Assembly (NCBI RefSeq): GCF_900108175.1
Contig: NZ_FNVO01000001.1
Span: 523,499 to 587,498, forward strand
DNA length: 64,000 nucleotides
From: Thermomonospora echinospora
GTDB lineage: Bacteria; Actinomycetota; Actinomycetes; Streptosporangiales; Streptosporangiaceae
Direction of reading: 5' to 3'
In this document: positions 34,610-42,892 of the stretch, piece after piece
Layout of the letters: every line of letters begins with the position of its first letter
Numbering within the stretch: position 1 is the stretch's first letter
Notes under the pieces: model-generated
What the model was told of the DNA's origin: nothing
Database searches by the model: none
Seen by the model: the letters and a program-made list of their open reading frames with translations, nothing else
Position numbers and translations under genes: made by a program

Positions 34610-35424
34610 TGGGCGCCGAGCCGATGGGGCTGAAGGGCGACGACCTCGGCACCCCCTACTTGCGGTTCGAGCGGCGCGGCCCGCTGGCCTGGTGCGTGGT
34701 CGACCGGCCCGGCTCGCGCAACGCGCTGACCAGCGCCATGTACTTCGGCGTGCGGCGGGCGGTGGACCTGGTCAACCGCGATCCCGAGCTGGCCGCCCTG
34801 ATCATCACCGGCACCGGGGACGTGTTCATCCCCGGCGGCGAGCTGCGCGGCGACGAGCCCGACCGCTGGCTGGACTTCCCCGACCTGCTCGGCTTGGACT
34901 CCACCCCGTTCGAGGCGATCCGGCGCTCGCCCAAGCCGGTGGTGTCGGCGGTCAACGGCATCGCCCAGGGCGGCGGGCTGCTGATCGCGATGCTGTCGGA
35001 CGTCGCGGTGGCGGGGGAGAGCGTCACGGTACGGGCGCCCGAGCTGCTGCGGGGCATCGCCGACACCGGCTATGCGGCCTACCTGCCCGCCCAGATCGGC
35101 ATCGCGCGGGCCCGCGACATGCTGCTGACCGGACGGGTGGTGACCGCCCGGGAGGCCGAGAGCTGGGGCATGTTCAGCCGGGTCGTCCCGGACGAGCGGG
35201 TCCTGGCCGAGGCCGAGGAGGTCGCGATCCAGATCTGCCGCACCGCGCCCCAGGCCCGGCTGCACCTCAAGCGGATCATCAACGACAACTACGGCCGGGT
35301 CGACCGGACGACCTTCGACGCCCTGCTGTTCAACGAGGAGATGCGCGAGGGCGGCCGGGCCTTCGCCGAACGCCGCGACCCGTCCTGGGTGCCGCCGCAC
35401 TTCCGTACGGGCGGCAGGCTCTGA
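34609..35424 (+). CDS. Enoyl-CoA hydratase/isomerase family protein
   Basis: A 271-residue crotonase. The ATG overlaps the stop of the ligase gene (TGATG), so the two are coupled. Oxyanion-hole segment GNGIAQGG-like VNGIAQGGGLLIAMLSDVAV is clear, and a Glu is kept in VRAPELLRGIADTGYAAYLP. The first oxyanion strand is DVFIPGGELRG. The C-terminal tail RREGGRAFAERRDPSW-like ending (MREGGRAFAERRDPSW) is typical of the family. Convergent with the TetR gene at 35441. Confidence 0.88.
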   Translation: MGAEPMGLKGDDLGTPYLRFERRGPLAWCVVDRPGSRNALTSAMYFGVRRAVDLVNRDPELAALIITGTGDVFIPGGELRGDEPDRWLDFPDLLGLDSTPFEAIRRSPKPVVSAVNGIAQGGGLLIAMLSDVAVAGESVTVRAPELLRGIADTGYAAYLPAQIGIARARDMLLTGRVVTAREAESWGMFSRVVPDERVLAEAEEVAIQICRTAPQARLHLKRIINDNYGRVDRTTFDALLFNEEMREGGRAFAERRDPSWVPPHFRTGGRL

Positions 35425-35440
35425 GGTGACCCGCGCCGCC

Positions 35441-36088
35441 CTAGGCGCCGGGCAGCGTGAAGGCGGCCTCCAGCACCTCGTGCAGCTGGGCCAGGGGGAG
35501 CCGCTCACCGCCGTCCGGCGGCTGCCCGGCGTCCAGCTCGGCGGTCTGGAAGGCGCTGACCAGGCCGGAGAACATCCGGGCCAGCAGCATCGGGTCGCCG
35601 GCGCGCAGCTGCCCGGCCTGCTGGCCGCGCCGGAACAGCTCGGCCTGCATCTGCTGGGAGGCGCGGAAGTTCTCCAGGATCCGGCTGTCGTCGGGCGGCT
35701 CCGACAGCGGCGGGGCGATCGCGCCGCCGCGCAGCACCAGCCGGCCGAACTGTGGGAAGCGTCGGAAGAAGCCGACCTGCCAGTCGGCCAGGTCCAGCAA
35801 CTGGCGGCGCGGCGGCCGGCCGGAGTCCAGCACGTCGCGCATACCGGGCAGGAACTCCGCCGCCCGCCGCAGGAAGATCTCCCGGTACAGCTCGTCCTTG
35901 CCGGTGAACAGGCCGTAGACCGTCCCGACGGAGAACTCGGCGAGCTCGGCGATCTCCCGCAGGGACGCCTGGTGGAAGCCCTCGCGGGCGAACACCTGCT
36001 CGGCGGCGTCCAGGATCTGGTCCCTGCTCAACGCCCGGCGCTGCTCTCGGCGCTGTTCTCGCAGACTGCGCTCGGTCATCGACGCCAT
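35441..36088 (-). CDS. TetR-family regulator
   Basis: A 215-residue regulator. The N-terminal helix-turn-helix is RDQILDAAEQVFAREGFHQA, then LREIAELAEFSVGTVYGLFT and GKDELYREIFLRR. The C-terminal domain (FRRFPQFGRLVLRGGAIAPP) is a ligand pocket of unknown specificity. ATG 36088 has GGGAG just upstream; ATG 36079 is an alternative. It faces the thioesterase gene at 36192 divergently, with 103 bases between, so it may control it. Confidence 0.87.
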   Translation of the reverse strand: MASMTERSLREQRREQRRALSRDQILDAAEQVFAREGFHQASLREIAELAEFSVGTVYGLFTGKDELYREIFLRRAAEFLPGMRDVLDSGRPPRRQLLDLADWQVGFFRRFPQFGRLVLRGGAIAPPLSEPPDDSRILENFRASQQMQAELFRRGQQAGQLRAGDPMLLARMFSGLVSAFQTAELDAGQPPDGGERLPLAQLHEVLEAAFTLPGA

Positions 36089-36191
36089 GCACTCCCATCG
36101 GACGGCAGTGAGAATCGTAACCGGTCGGCCACCGCCCCCCGGACGGCGGCCGCCGCGGCGCCCATGACGGAACGACCTTGCAGAGGTGGAA

Positions 36192-36863
36192 GTGACAGAA
36201 TCCCCCGCCCAGACACCGGCCGGCCATCCGGTCCTGGCCGGCCGCGAGCACGAGTCGGCGGCGCTGGCCGACGTGGTGCGGCGGCTGGTCGAGCTGACCG
36301 TGACCACGACGGCCCCGGCCGCCACCACGAGGGAGGCCGTCCGCCGGCTGGAGGCCGTCGCGGACATCCTGGAGCGGCACGTCCCCGACCCGCCGTTGCC
36401 CAAGACGATACTGAGCGAACCCGTCGACAACGCCGCCGGTTTGGCGGCGCGGATGCCGTTCGACAACGTCATCGGCCGCCACAACCCGCTGGCCCTGCCA
36501 CTGGACCTGGAGTTCGACCCGCCCCGCGCGCTGCTGCGCGGCGCGTTCACCCGCGCCTACGAGGGTCCGCCCGGATGCGTGCACGGCGCGGTGCTGGCCG
36601 CCTCCTTCGACATCGTGTGCGCGGCGGCCAACATCGTCGCGGGCCTGCCCGGCCCGACCGCCAGACTGGAGATCACTTATCGCCGTCCTACGGCCCTGTA
36701 TGAGCCTTGCCTGTTCGAGGGACAGGTGGAGGCGCAGGACGGGCGGCGGATACGCACCGTCGGCAGGCTGCTGCAACGGGACCGGGTCACGGTCGAGGCG
36801 GTGGGTGATTTCGTGCTGCTGGACCACGCCCAGATCGCCCGGATGTCCGAACGCACCCGCTGA
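36192..36863 (+). CDS. Hotdog-fold thioesterase (PaaI-like)
   Basis: A 223-residue protein with a C-terminal 4HBT/PaaI-type hotdog domain: RAYEGPPGCVHGAVLAASFD, where the Gly-x-x-His-Gly-Ala motif begins the long helix, then LEITYRRPTALYEPCLFEGQ and VEAQDGRRIRTVGRLL. The first 90 residues are helical and extra to the core domain. Such enzymes hydrolyse aberrant acyl-CoA to free CoA. GTG 36192 has GAGGTGG upstream; GTG 36186 is also possible. Confidence 0.85.
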   Translation: MTESPAQTPAGHPVLAGREHESAALADVVRRLVELTVTTTAPAATTREAVRRLEAVADILERHVPDPPLPKTILSEPVDNAAGLAARMPFDNVIGRHNPLALPLDLEFDPPRALLRGAFTRAYEGPPGCVHGAVLAASFDIVCAAANIVAGLPGPTARLEITYRRPTALYEPCLFEGQVEAQDGRRIRTVGRLLQRDRVTVEAVGDFVLLDHAQIARMSERTR

Positions 36864-36891
36864 CGCCCCGGACGACCGCGGTGGGGCGAGG

Positions 36892-36920
36892 CCGTCCGGC
36901 CCGGCCTGCGGGCCGGACGG
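36892..36920. terminator. Bidirectional hairpin terminator
   Basis: CCGTCCGGCCCG (36892-36903), five-base loop, CGGGCCGGACGG (36909-36920): a perfect 12-bp stem between the convergent thioesterase and CoA-transferase genes. Confidence 0.8.
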
Positions 36921-36929
36921 AGGACGTGG

Positions 36930-38156
36930 TCAGGCGACCACGCCGGCGGAGCGCAGCGTCTGGATCTCGGCGGAGGTGAGGCCGAGTTCGGTGGACAGCA
37001 CCTCGGACGTGTGCTCGCCCAGCCACGGCGGGCGGGTCTCGTCCGCCCGGGGGACGGCGCTCATCCGCACCGGGTCGCCGGGCACCAGGACCGGCTGGGC
37101 GACCCCGTCGGTGCGCGGGACGGAGACGAGCATGTCGCGGGCGGCGACGTGCTCGTCGGCCACCACCTCCTCGGCGCCGAGGCAGGGCCCGGCGGGGATT
37201 CCGGCCGCGCCCATGGCCTGGCACGCCTGCGCCTTGGTCAGCCCAGCGGCCCAGCCCTCGATCGCGGGCCGCAGCACGTCCTCCAGGTGGGCGACCCAGC
37301 CCTGCCTGGTGGCGAACCTGGGGTCGGCGGCCCACTCGGGGTGCCCGATCAGCTCCACCAGTCTGGCGAAGTGTTGTTCACGGGCGACCTGCAGGACGAA
37401 CCAGCCGTCCTTGGCGCGGAAGCCGTGCAGGATCAGGGGTCCGAGTTGCCCGCCGCGCAGCCCCATCGACCATAGGTTGGTGACGATGTCAGTCATGGCG
37501 ATCACCGCGTCGAGCATCGCGATGTCGACGTACTGTCCCCGCCCAGTGGCCTCGCGGTGCCGCAGCGCGGCCAGCACGCCGATGGCGGCGTACAGCGCGG
37601 CGCCGATGTCGCCGAGCGCGCCGACCGGCGCCACGGTGGGCGGCCGGTCCCCGGTCCGCTTCATCTCGTAGACGCCCGACATCGCCTCGACGATCGGGGC
37701 GAAGGCCGGCCGGTCCCCGTAAGGGGTGGGGACGGTGTTGCCGAAGCCGGACACCGAGACGTAGATCGCGGCCGGATGCACCGCGGCGATGTCGTCGTAG
37801 CCGAGCCCCAGCCGCCGCATCGCGCCGGCCTTGGAGTTCTCGGCGACCACGTCGAACCGGGGCGCCAGCCGCAGCACCAGGTCACGGCCGCGCGGGTCCT
37901 TCAGGTCCACGCAGATGCTGCGCTTGCCGAGGTTGTTGCGCAGGAAGGTGGCGCCGACCCGGCGGCCTTGCGGGTCGGTCATGGCCGGCAGCGAGGCGCG
38001 TCCGGAGTCGCCGCCCCGCGGGGGCTCCACCTTCACCACGTCGGCGCCGAGCCGCGCGAGTAGTTGGGTGGCGTAGGGGAGCGCCTGCATCTGTTCGAGC
38101 GCCAGGACGCGCACCCCGTCCAGGGGCCTGCCCATGGCAGTCTCACCGGTTCCCAT
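36930..38156 (-). CDS. CaiB/BaiF (family III) CoA-transferase, paralog 2
   Basis: A 408-residue family III CoA-transferase. Motifs include LARLGADVVKVEPPRGGDSG, RNNLGKRSICVDLKDPRGRD, HPAAIYVSVSGFGNTVPTPY and catalytic Asp in GALGDIGAALYAAIG. C-terminal LGEHTSEVLSTELGLTSAEI is standard. Two ATGs are possible, 38156 and 38135; neither has a strong ribosome site. The AT-rich element at 38166-38180 is immediately upstream, so the transcript from 38156 would be almost leaderless. Divergent from the HMGS-like/DUF35 gene. Confidence 0.88.
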   Translation of the reverse strand: MGTGETAMGRPLDGVRVLALEQMQALPYATQLLARLGADVVKVEPPRGGDSGRASLPAMTDPQGRRVGATFLRNNLGKRSICVDLKDPRGRDLVLRLAPRFDVVAENSKAGAMRRLGLGYDDIAAVHPAAIYVSVSGFGNTVPTPYGDRPAFAPIVEAMSGVYEMKRTGDRPPTVAPVGALGDIGAALYAAIGVLAALRHREATGRGQYVDIAMLDAVIAMTDIVTNLWSMGLRGGQLGPLILHGFRAKDGWFVLQVAREQHFARLVELIGHPEWAADPRFATRQGWVAHLEDVLRPAIEGWAAGLTKAQACQAMGAAGIPAGPCLGAEEVVADEHVAARDMLVSVPRTDGVAQPVLVPGDPVRMSAVPRADETRPPWLGEHTSEVLSTELGLTSAEIQTLRSAGVVA

Positions 38157-38165
38157 GGAGCCAGT

Positions 38166-38198
38166 CTAATTACAGATTAGATTTTTTATGCAATATTC
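38166..38198. promoter_or_regulatory. CTAAT-N5-ATTAG operator plus shared 25-bp element
   Basis: CTAATTACAGATTAG (38166-38180) is a perfect inverted repeat whose half-sites recur at 20113-20129. The overlapping 25 bases 38174-38198 match 32909-32933 at 19 positions. Located between divergent genes at 38156 and 38215, it probably governs both. Confidence 0.62.
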
Positions 38199-38214
38199 TC
38201 TTAGAGTGGTCGCC

Positions 38215-39606
38215 ATGCGAGGAATCCTGGGCTGGGGCGGCTACCTGCCCCACCGGCGGCTGGACCGTTCGGCCATCCGGCCGGTGGCCGGGACCGGAGG
38301 CGGGGCGGGGACCCGCACGGTGGCCTCCTACGACGAGGACACCACGACCATGGCCGTCGCGGCGGCCCGACACGCGCTGCGCGGGGCGCCGGCGCGGCCC
38401 CGGGCGCTGTGGTTCGCCACCACCGAGCCCGCCTACCTGGACAAGTCCAACGCCACCGCCGTGCACGCGGCGCTCCGCCTCGACCGGACCGTGGCCGCCT
38501 ACGACGCCTCCGGCTCGGTGCACTCGGCGATGGGCGCGCTGCGGGCCGGGCTCGACGGGGCCGGACCGGCCCTGGTGGTCGCCTCCGACCTGCGGACGGG
38601 CCTGCCCGGCGGGCCCGACGAGGCGGCCGGCGGAGACGGCGCGGCGGCGCTGCTGGTCGGCTCCGACCACGACGCCCCGGTGCTGGCCGAACCGCTCGCC
38701 TGGACGTCGCTGACCGAGGAGTTCCTCGACCGCTGGCGGACGCCCGGCGCCCCCGCCTCCCGGCTGTGGGAGGAACGCTTCGGCGAGACGCGCTACACCG
38801 GACTCGGGCTGGAGACGCTCAAGCTCGCCCTGGACGAGGCCGGGACCGCGCCATCCGACGTCTCCACGCTGATCGTGGCGGGCCTGCACGAACGGGCGGC
38901 CAAGGCCGTCGCCGCGCGGTCGGGCGTCCCGGCCGACCGCGTCGCCGACCGGCTCGGCGCGCAGGCCGGCAACGTCGGCGCCGCCCAGCCCGCCCTGCTG
39001 CTGGCGGACGCGCTCGAACGGGCCCGGCCGGGACAGACCGTCGTCCTGGTGACGCTGTCGGACGGGGCCGACGCGGTGGTGTTCCGGACCACCGGCGCGC
39101 TGGCCGCCCACCGGCCGGGCCGGACCGTGGCCGCACAACTGGCCTCCGGTGTCCCGGTGTCCTACGGCACCTATCTGGCCTGGCGGGGGCTGCTGCCGGT
39201 GGAGCCGCCCCGGCGACCCGAGCCGGCCCGCCCCTCGGCGCCGGCCGCGGGACGCAACCGCGAGTGGAAGTTCGGCTTCGTCGGCTCGCGAGGAGACGAC
39301 GGGACGGTCCGGCTGCCGCCCTCCCCGCTCGACGACGCCCGCCACCCGATGGCCGACGCGACGGGCACCATCGTGACCTTCACCGTGGACCGGCTCGCCT
39401 ACTCGCCCAGCCCCCCGGTGGTGTTCGCGGTCGTGGACTTCGACGGCGGCGGCCGGCTCCCGGTCGAGCTGACCGACGTGGACGAGGGCGAGGTCCGCAT
39501 CGGCGGCCGGGTCGAGATGACGTTCCGGCGGCTGTTCACCGCCGAGGGCGTCCACAACTACTTCTGGAAGGCCCGGCCCGTACGGGATGCGGAGGAGAGC
39601 GGCTGA
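38215..39606 (+). CDS. HMG-CoA-synthase-like / DUF35 OB-fold fusion lacking cysteine
   Basis: A 463-residue two-domain protein. Residues 1-330 follow the condensing-enzyme fold of HMG-CoA synthase (start GILGWGGYLPHRRLDRSAIR, then AYDASGSVHSAMGAL at 95-109, and GNVGAAQPALLLADALE). Residues about 350-455 are a DUF35 OB-fold (GTIVTFTVDRLAYSPSPPVV, VELTDVDEGEVRIGGRVEM). The nucleophile Cys expected in the VHSA segment is absent, and the protein contains no cysteine at all, so the zinc ribbon of DUF35 is also lost. It is followed two bases later by an SCP2-type thiolase, suggesting a scaffold or acyl-CoA channelling partner. Confidence 0.85.
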   Translation: MRGILGWGGYLPHRRLDRSAIRPVAGTGGGAGTRTVASYDEDTTTMAVAAARHALRGAPARPRALWFATTEPAYLDKSNATAVHAALRLDRTVAAYDASGSVHSAMGALRAGLDGAGPALVVASDLRTGLPGGPDEAAGGDGAAALLVGSDHDAPVLAEPLAWTSLTEEFLDRWRTPGAPASRLWEERFGETRYTGLGLETLKLALDEAGTAPSDVSTLIVAGLHERAAKAVAARSGVPADRVADRLGAQAGNVGAAQPALLLADALERARPGQTVVLVTLSDGADAVVFRTTGALAAHRPGRTVAAQLASGVPVSYGTYLAWRGLLPVEPPRRPEPARPSAPAAGRNREWKFGFVGSRGDDGTVRLPPSPLDDARHPMADATGTIVTFTVDRLAYSPSPPVVFAVVDFDGGGRLPVELTDVDEGEVRIGGRVEMTFRRLFTAEGVHNYFWKARPVRDAEESG

Positions 39607-39607
39607 C

Positions 39608-40798
39608 ATGGGCTCACACGGCATCAGGGATCGGGTCGCCATCATCGGCATGGGCTGCACCCGCTTCACCGAGCACTGGGACAAGGGCGTCGACGAACTG
39701 CTACTCGCGGCGGCGAACGAGGCGTTCGAGTCGGCCGGGGTCACCAAGGACGAGGTGGACGCCTACTGGCTCGGCACGGCGCAGTCGGGGATGAGCGGCA
39801 TGACGCTGTCACGCCCGCTGCGCCTGCGGGGCAAGCCGGTGACCAGGGTGGAGAACTACTGCGCCACCGGGTCGGAGGCGCTGCGCCAGGCGGCCTACGC
39901 GGTGGCCAGCGGCGCCTACGACATGGCGATGGCGATCGGCGTCGAGAAGGTGAAGGACTCCGGCCACCAGGGGCTCAACGCGTTCCCGATCCCCAACGAC
40001 GGAACGCAGCGGACCCTGACGGCGGCCGCCATGTTCTCCATGGTCGCCCCTGCCTACGCCCAGCGCTACGGCGTCGATGAGCAGCAGATGCGCACCGTCC
40101 TGGCCCGCATCGCCGCCAAGAACCACGCCAACGGGGCGCGCAACCCCCGGGCGCAGTTCCGCAAGGAGATGACGGTCGAACGGCTGTGCGCGATGCCGGC
40201 CGTGGCGGGGGGCCTGTCGGTGTTCGACTGCGCGGGAGTGGCCGACGGCGCCGCCGCGGCCATCGTGGTGCGCGCCGAGGACGCCGCCCGCCACCGCGAC
40301 GACCCGCTGCTGATCAAAGCGCTCTCGTTCGTCGCGGGCGACGGCTCCGGGGTGCTGGACCCCTCCTACGACTACACCTCGTTCCCCGAGGTGGCGGCCT
40401 CGGCGGCGGACGCCTACGCGCAGGCCGGCATCACCTCGCCGCGCGACGAACTGGCCATGGCCGAGGTCCACGACTGCTTCACCCCGACCGAGCTGGTGCT
40501 GATGGAGGACCTGGGCCTGGCCGACCGGGGGACCGCCTGGAAGGCGGTGCTCGACGGCGCCTTCGACCTCGACGGCGAACTGCCGGTCAACCCGGACGGG
40601 GGGCTGAAGTCCTTCGGTCATCCCGTGGGCGCCTCGGGCCTGCGGATGGTGTTCGAGGCGTGGCTGCAACTGCGCGGGCAGGCGCCCCCGGAACGCCGCA
40701 TCTCGACCTACGGCAAGCGTTCCCTGGCGCTGACGCACAACCTCGGCGGCTACCCGGGGGAGATGGTCAGTTTCGTCTCCATCCTCGGCGCGTCCTGA
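39608..40798 (+). CDS. SCP2/Ltp-type thiolase or aldolase
   Basis: A 396-residue thiolase-fold enzyme. N-terminal VAIIGMGCTRFTEHWDKGVD and nucleophile-position Cys85 in VENYCATGSEALRQ are present; the C-terminal part has MAEVHDCFTPTELVLMEDLG, GGLKSFGHPVGASGLRM and ends with LTHNLGGYPGEMVSF. The HNxGG ending replaces the CxGGG of classical thiolases and marks the SCPx/Ltp group, which includes steroid side-chain thiolases and retro-aldolases acting together with DUF35 proteins. The upstream fusion gene supplies a DUF35 domain. GGAGGAG precedes the ATG. Confidence 0.88.
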   Translation: MGSHGIRDRVAIIGMGCTRFTEHWDKGVDELLLAAANEAFESAGVTKDEVDAYWLGTAQSGMSGMTLSRPLRLRGKPVTRVENYCATGSEALRQAAYAVASGAYDMAMAIGVEKVKDSGHQGLNAFPIPNDGTQRTLTAAAMFSMVAPAYAQRYGVDEQQMRTVLARIAAKNHANGARNPRAQFRKEMTVERLCAMPAVAGGLSVFDCAGVADGAAAAIVVRAEDAARHRDDPLLIKALSFVAGDGSGVLDPSYDYTSFPEVAASAADAYAQAGITSPRDELAMAEVHDCFTPTELVLMEDLGLADRGTAWKAVLDGAFDLDGELPVNPDGGLKSFGHPVGASGLRMVFEAWLQLRGQAPPERRISTYGKRSLALTHNLGGYPGEMVSFVSILGAS

Positions 40799-40816
40799 CG
40801 AAAGGCGGTACCGACC

Positions 40817-41647
40817 GTGGCGGAAAGCCCCACCGAGCTGCTGTGGCAGGTCACCGTACAGGGAGTGGCACGGCTGACCCTCAACCGGCCGAAGGCGGGC
40901 AACTCCATCACCGCCGGCCAGCGGGAGGAGATCATCGGACTGCTGGGCCGGGCGAGTGGCGACCCCCGGGTCCGCGCGATCGTCCTCACCGGCGCCGGGG
41001 AACGGCACTTCTGCACCGGGGCCGACCTGAGCGGCTCCACCGGCCCGCTCACCGACGACGCCCCACCGGACGCCCCCGAGCGCCCGGCCGGCTCGGTGGC
41101 CCGCGCCGTCGCCGGCGGCGCACAACGGCTGATCACCGCCGTGCTCGACTGCGACAAGCCGGTCATCGCGGCGGTCAACGGCACCGCCGCCGGCCTCGGC
41201 TGCCACCTGGCCTACGCCTGCGACCTGGTGCTGGCCGCCGACTCGGCCAGGTTCATCGAGGTGTTCGTACGGCGCGGGCTGGTCGTCGACGGCGCCGGGG
41301 CCTACCTGCTGGCCCGGCTGGTCGGCCCACAGCGGGCCAAGGAGCTGGTCTTCTTCGGCGACGACCTGCCCGCCGCCGAGGCGCACCGGATGGGACTGAT
41401 CAACCGGATCGTCCCGGCCGGTGAGCTGGACAAGACCGCCGAGGAGTGGGCGGTGCGGCTGGCGGCCGGCCCCACGGTCGCCCTCGGCCTGGGCAAACGG
41501 CTGATCAACCGGTCGCTGGAGGTGGACCGGACCACCGCGCTGGCCGAGGAGGCCATGGCCGCGGAGATCAACATGACCAGCGAGGACGGCCGGGAGGGGC
41601 TGCGGGCCTTCGCCGAGCGACGCGCGCCGGTCTTCCGCGGCTGGTGA
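40817..41647 (+). CDS. Enoyl-CoA hydratase/isomerase family protein
   Basis: A 276-residue crotonase with a long insertion (STGPLTDDAPPDAPERPAGS) after the first oxyanion strand HFCTGADLSG. Second oxyanion segment is VNGTAAGLGCHLAYACDLVL. The catalytic loop reads FIEVFVRRGLVVDGAGAYLL with Asp at the general-base position as in dienoyl-CoA isomerase-like and carbon-bond hydrolase members. GTG start with AAAGGCGG upstream, 18 bases after the thiolase stop, so co-transcribed. Confidence 0.87.
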   Translation: MAESPTELLWQVTVQGVARLTLNRPKAGNSITAGQREEIIGLLGRASGDPRVRAIVLTGAGERHFCTGADLSGSTGPLTDDAPPDAPERPAGSVARAVAGGAQRLITAVLDCDKPVIAAVNGTAAGLGCHLAYACDLVLAADSARFIEVFVRRGLVVDGAGAYLLARLVGPQRAKELVFFGDDLPAAEAHRMGLINRIVPAGELDKTAEEWAVRLAAGPTVALGLGKRLINRSLEVDRTTALAEEAMAAEINMTSEDGREGLRAFAERRAPVFRGW

Positions 41648-41701
41648 ACCCCTCGTACCCCACTCCTACATCAACGGCCCGTTCGACGCCGGGAGCGATG
41701 C

Positions 41702-42892
41702 GTGGACCTGCGACTTTCCGATCGGGAACTGGCCTTCCGGGACCGCTTGCGGGCCTGGCTGGCCGACGTCCTGCCGACCCTGCCGCCGCCACCGGACCGG
41801 GACGACTGGCCGGCCCGCCGCCGCTACGACACCGCCTGGCAGCGGCTGCTGTTCGAGGCGGGCTATGCGGGCGTCGACTGGCCCGCCGAACACGGCGGGC
41901 TCGGCGCCTCACCCACCGAGCAGCTGATCTTCCTGGAGGAGACCGCGCGGGCCCGCGCCCCCTACGTCGGCGCCAACTTCGTCGGGCTGCTACATGCGGG
42001 CCCCACCCTCATCGTGGAGGGCACCGACGAGCAGCGCGCCCGCCACCTGCCCCGCATCCTGCGTGGCGAGGAGGTCTGGTGCCAGGGCTTCTCCGAGCCC
42101 GACGCCGGCTCGGACCTGGCCTCGCTGCGCACCGGCGCGGTACGCGACGGCGACCACTACGTCGTCAACGGCCGCAAGGTGTGGACCTCGCACGCCGAGG
42201 TCGCCGACTACTGCGAACTGCTGGTCCGCACCGACCCCGGCGCACCCAGGCACCAGGGCATCACCTGGCTGATCCTGCCCATGGACACCCCCGGCGTGCA
42301 GGTCCGCCCGCTGCGCACCGTCGTGGGCAGCAGCGAGTTCAGCGAACTGGTGCTCGACGACGTGCGGGTGCCCGTCGCCAACCGGGTGGGGGCCGAGAAC
42401 GACGGCTGGCGGGTGGCCATGGTGACGTTCTCGTTCGAGCGCGGCACCGCCTTCATCGGCGACGTCATCGAGTCGCGCAACATCCTGGCCGAACTGGCGG
42501 CCGTCGCCCGCGCCACCCCGGGACGGGACGGCGGCACCCTGTGGGACGACGCGGCGCTGCGCCGGGACGCCGGCCGGCTGGCCGCCGAGGTGACCGGGCT
42601 GTGGGCGCTGATCCAAAAGAACGTCTCGGAGGCGTCAGCGGGCATGATCCCGGTCCAGGGCGCCTCGGTGTTCAAGCTGCGCTTCACCGAGAACCGCCAG
42701 CGCATCGCCGACCTGGCCGCGCACGTGCTCGGGCGGGCGGCGCTGGCGATGGGCGACCCGGCGGGCGGGCGCGTCGTCGAGGACCGGGTCAACACGCTGT
42801 CGTTCACGATCGCCGCGGGCACCTCGCAGATCCAGAAGAACATCCTCGCCGAGCGCGCCCTCGGCCTGCCCAAGGAGCCCCGATGGACCTGA
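41702..42892 (+). CDS. Acyl-CoA dehydrogenase, large-subunit (FadE26/28-like) type
   Basis: A 396-residue acyl-CoA dehydrogenase. Motifs are WPAEHGGLGASPTEQLIFLE, WCQGFSEPDAGSDLASLRT, VNGRKVWTSHAEVADYCELL and the terminal TSQIQKNILAERALGLPKEP. These features match the larger partner of heteromeric ACADs such as ChsE1/FadE26. The next gene, overlapping by ten bases, is a small-type partner, so an alpha2beta2 complex is likely (inference from ChsE enzymes). GTG start, GGGAG upstream. Confidence 0.9.
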   Translation: MDLRLSDRELAFRDRLRAWLADVLPTLPPPPDRDDWPARRRYDTAWQRLLFEAGYAGVDWPAEHGGLGASPTEQLIFLEETARARAPYVGANFVGLLHAGPTLIVEGTDEQRARHLPRILRGEEVWCQGFSEPDAGSDLASLRTGAVRDGDHYVVNGRKVWTSHAEVADYCELLVRTDPGAPRHQGITWLILPMDTPGVQVRPLRTVVGSSEFSELVLDDVRVPVANRVGAENDGWRVAMVTFSFERGTAFIGDVIESRNILAELAAVARATPGRDGGTLWDDAALRRDAGRLAAEVTGLWALIQKNVSEASAGMIPVQGASVFKLRFTENRQRIADLAAHVLGRAALAMGDPAGGRVVEDRVNTLSFTIAAGTSQIQKNILAERALGLPKEPRWT

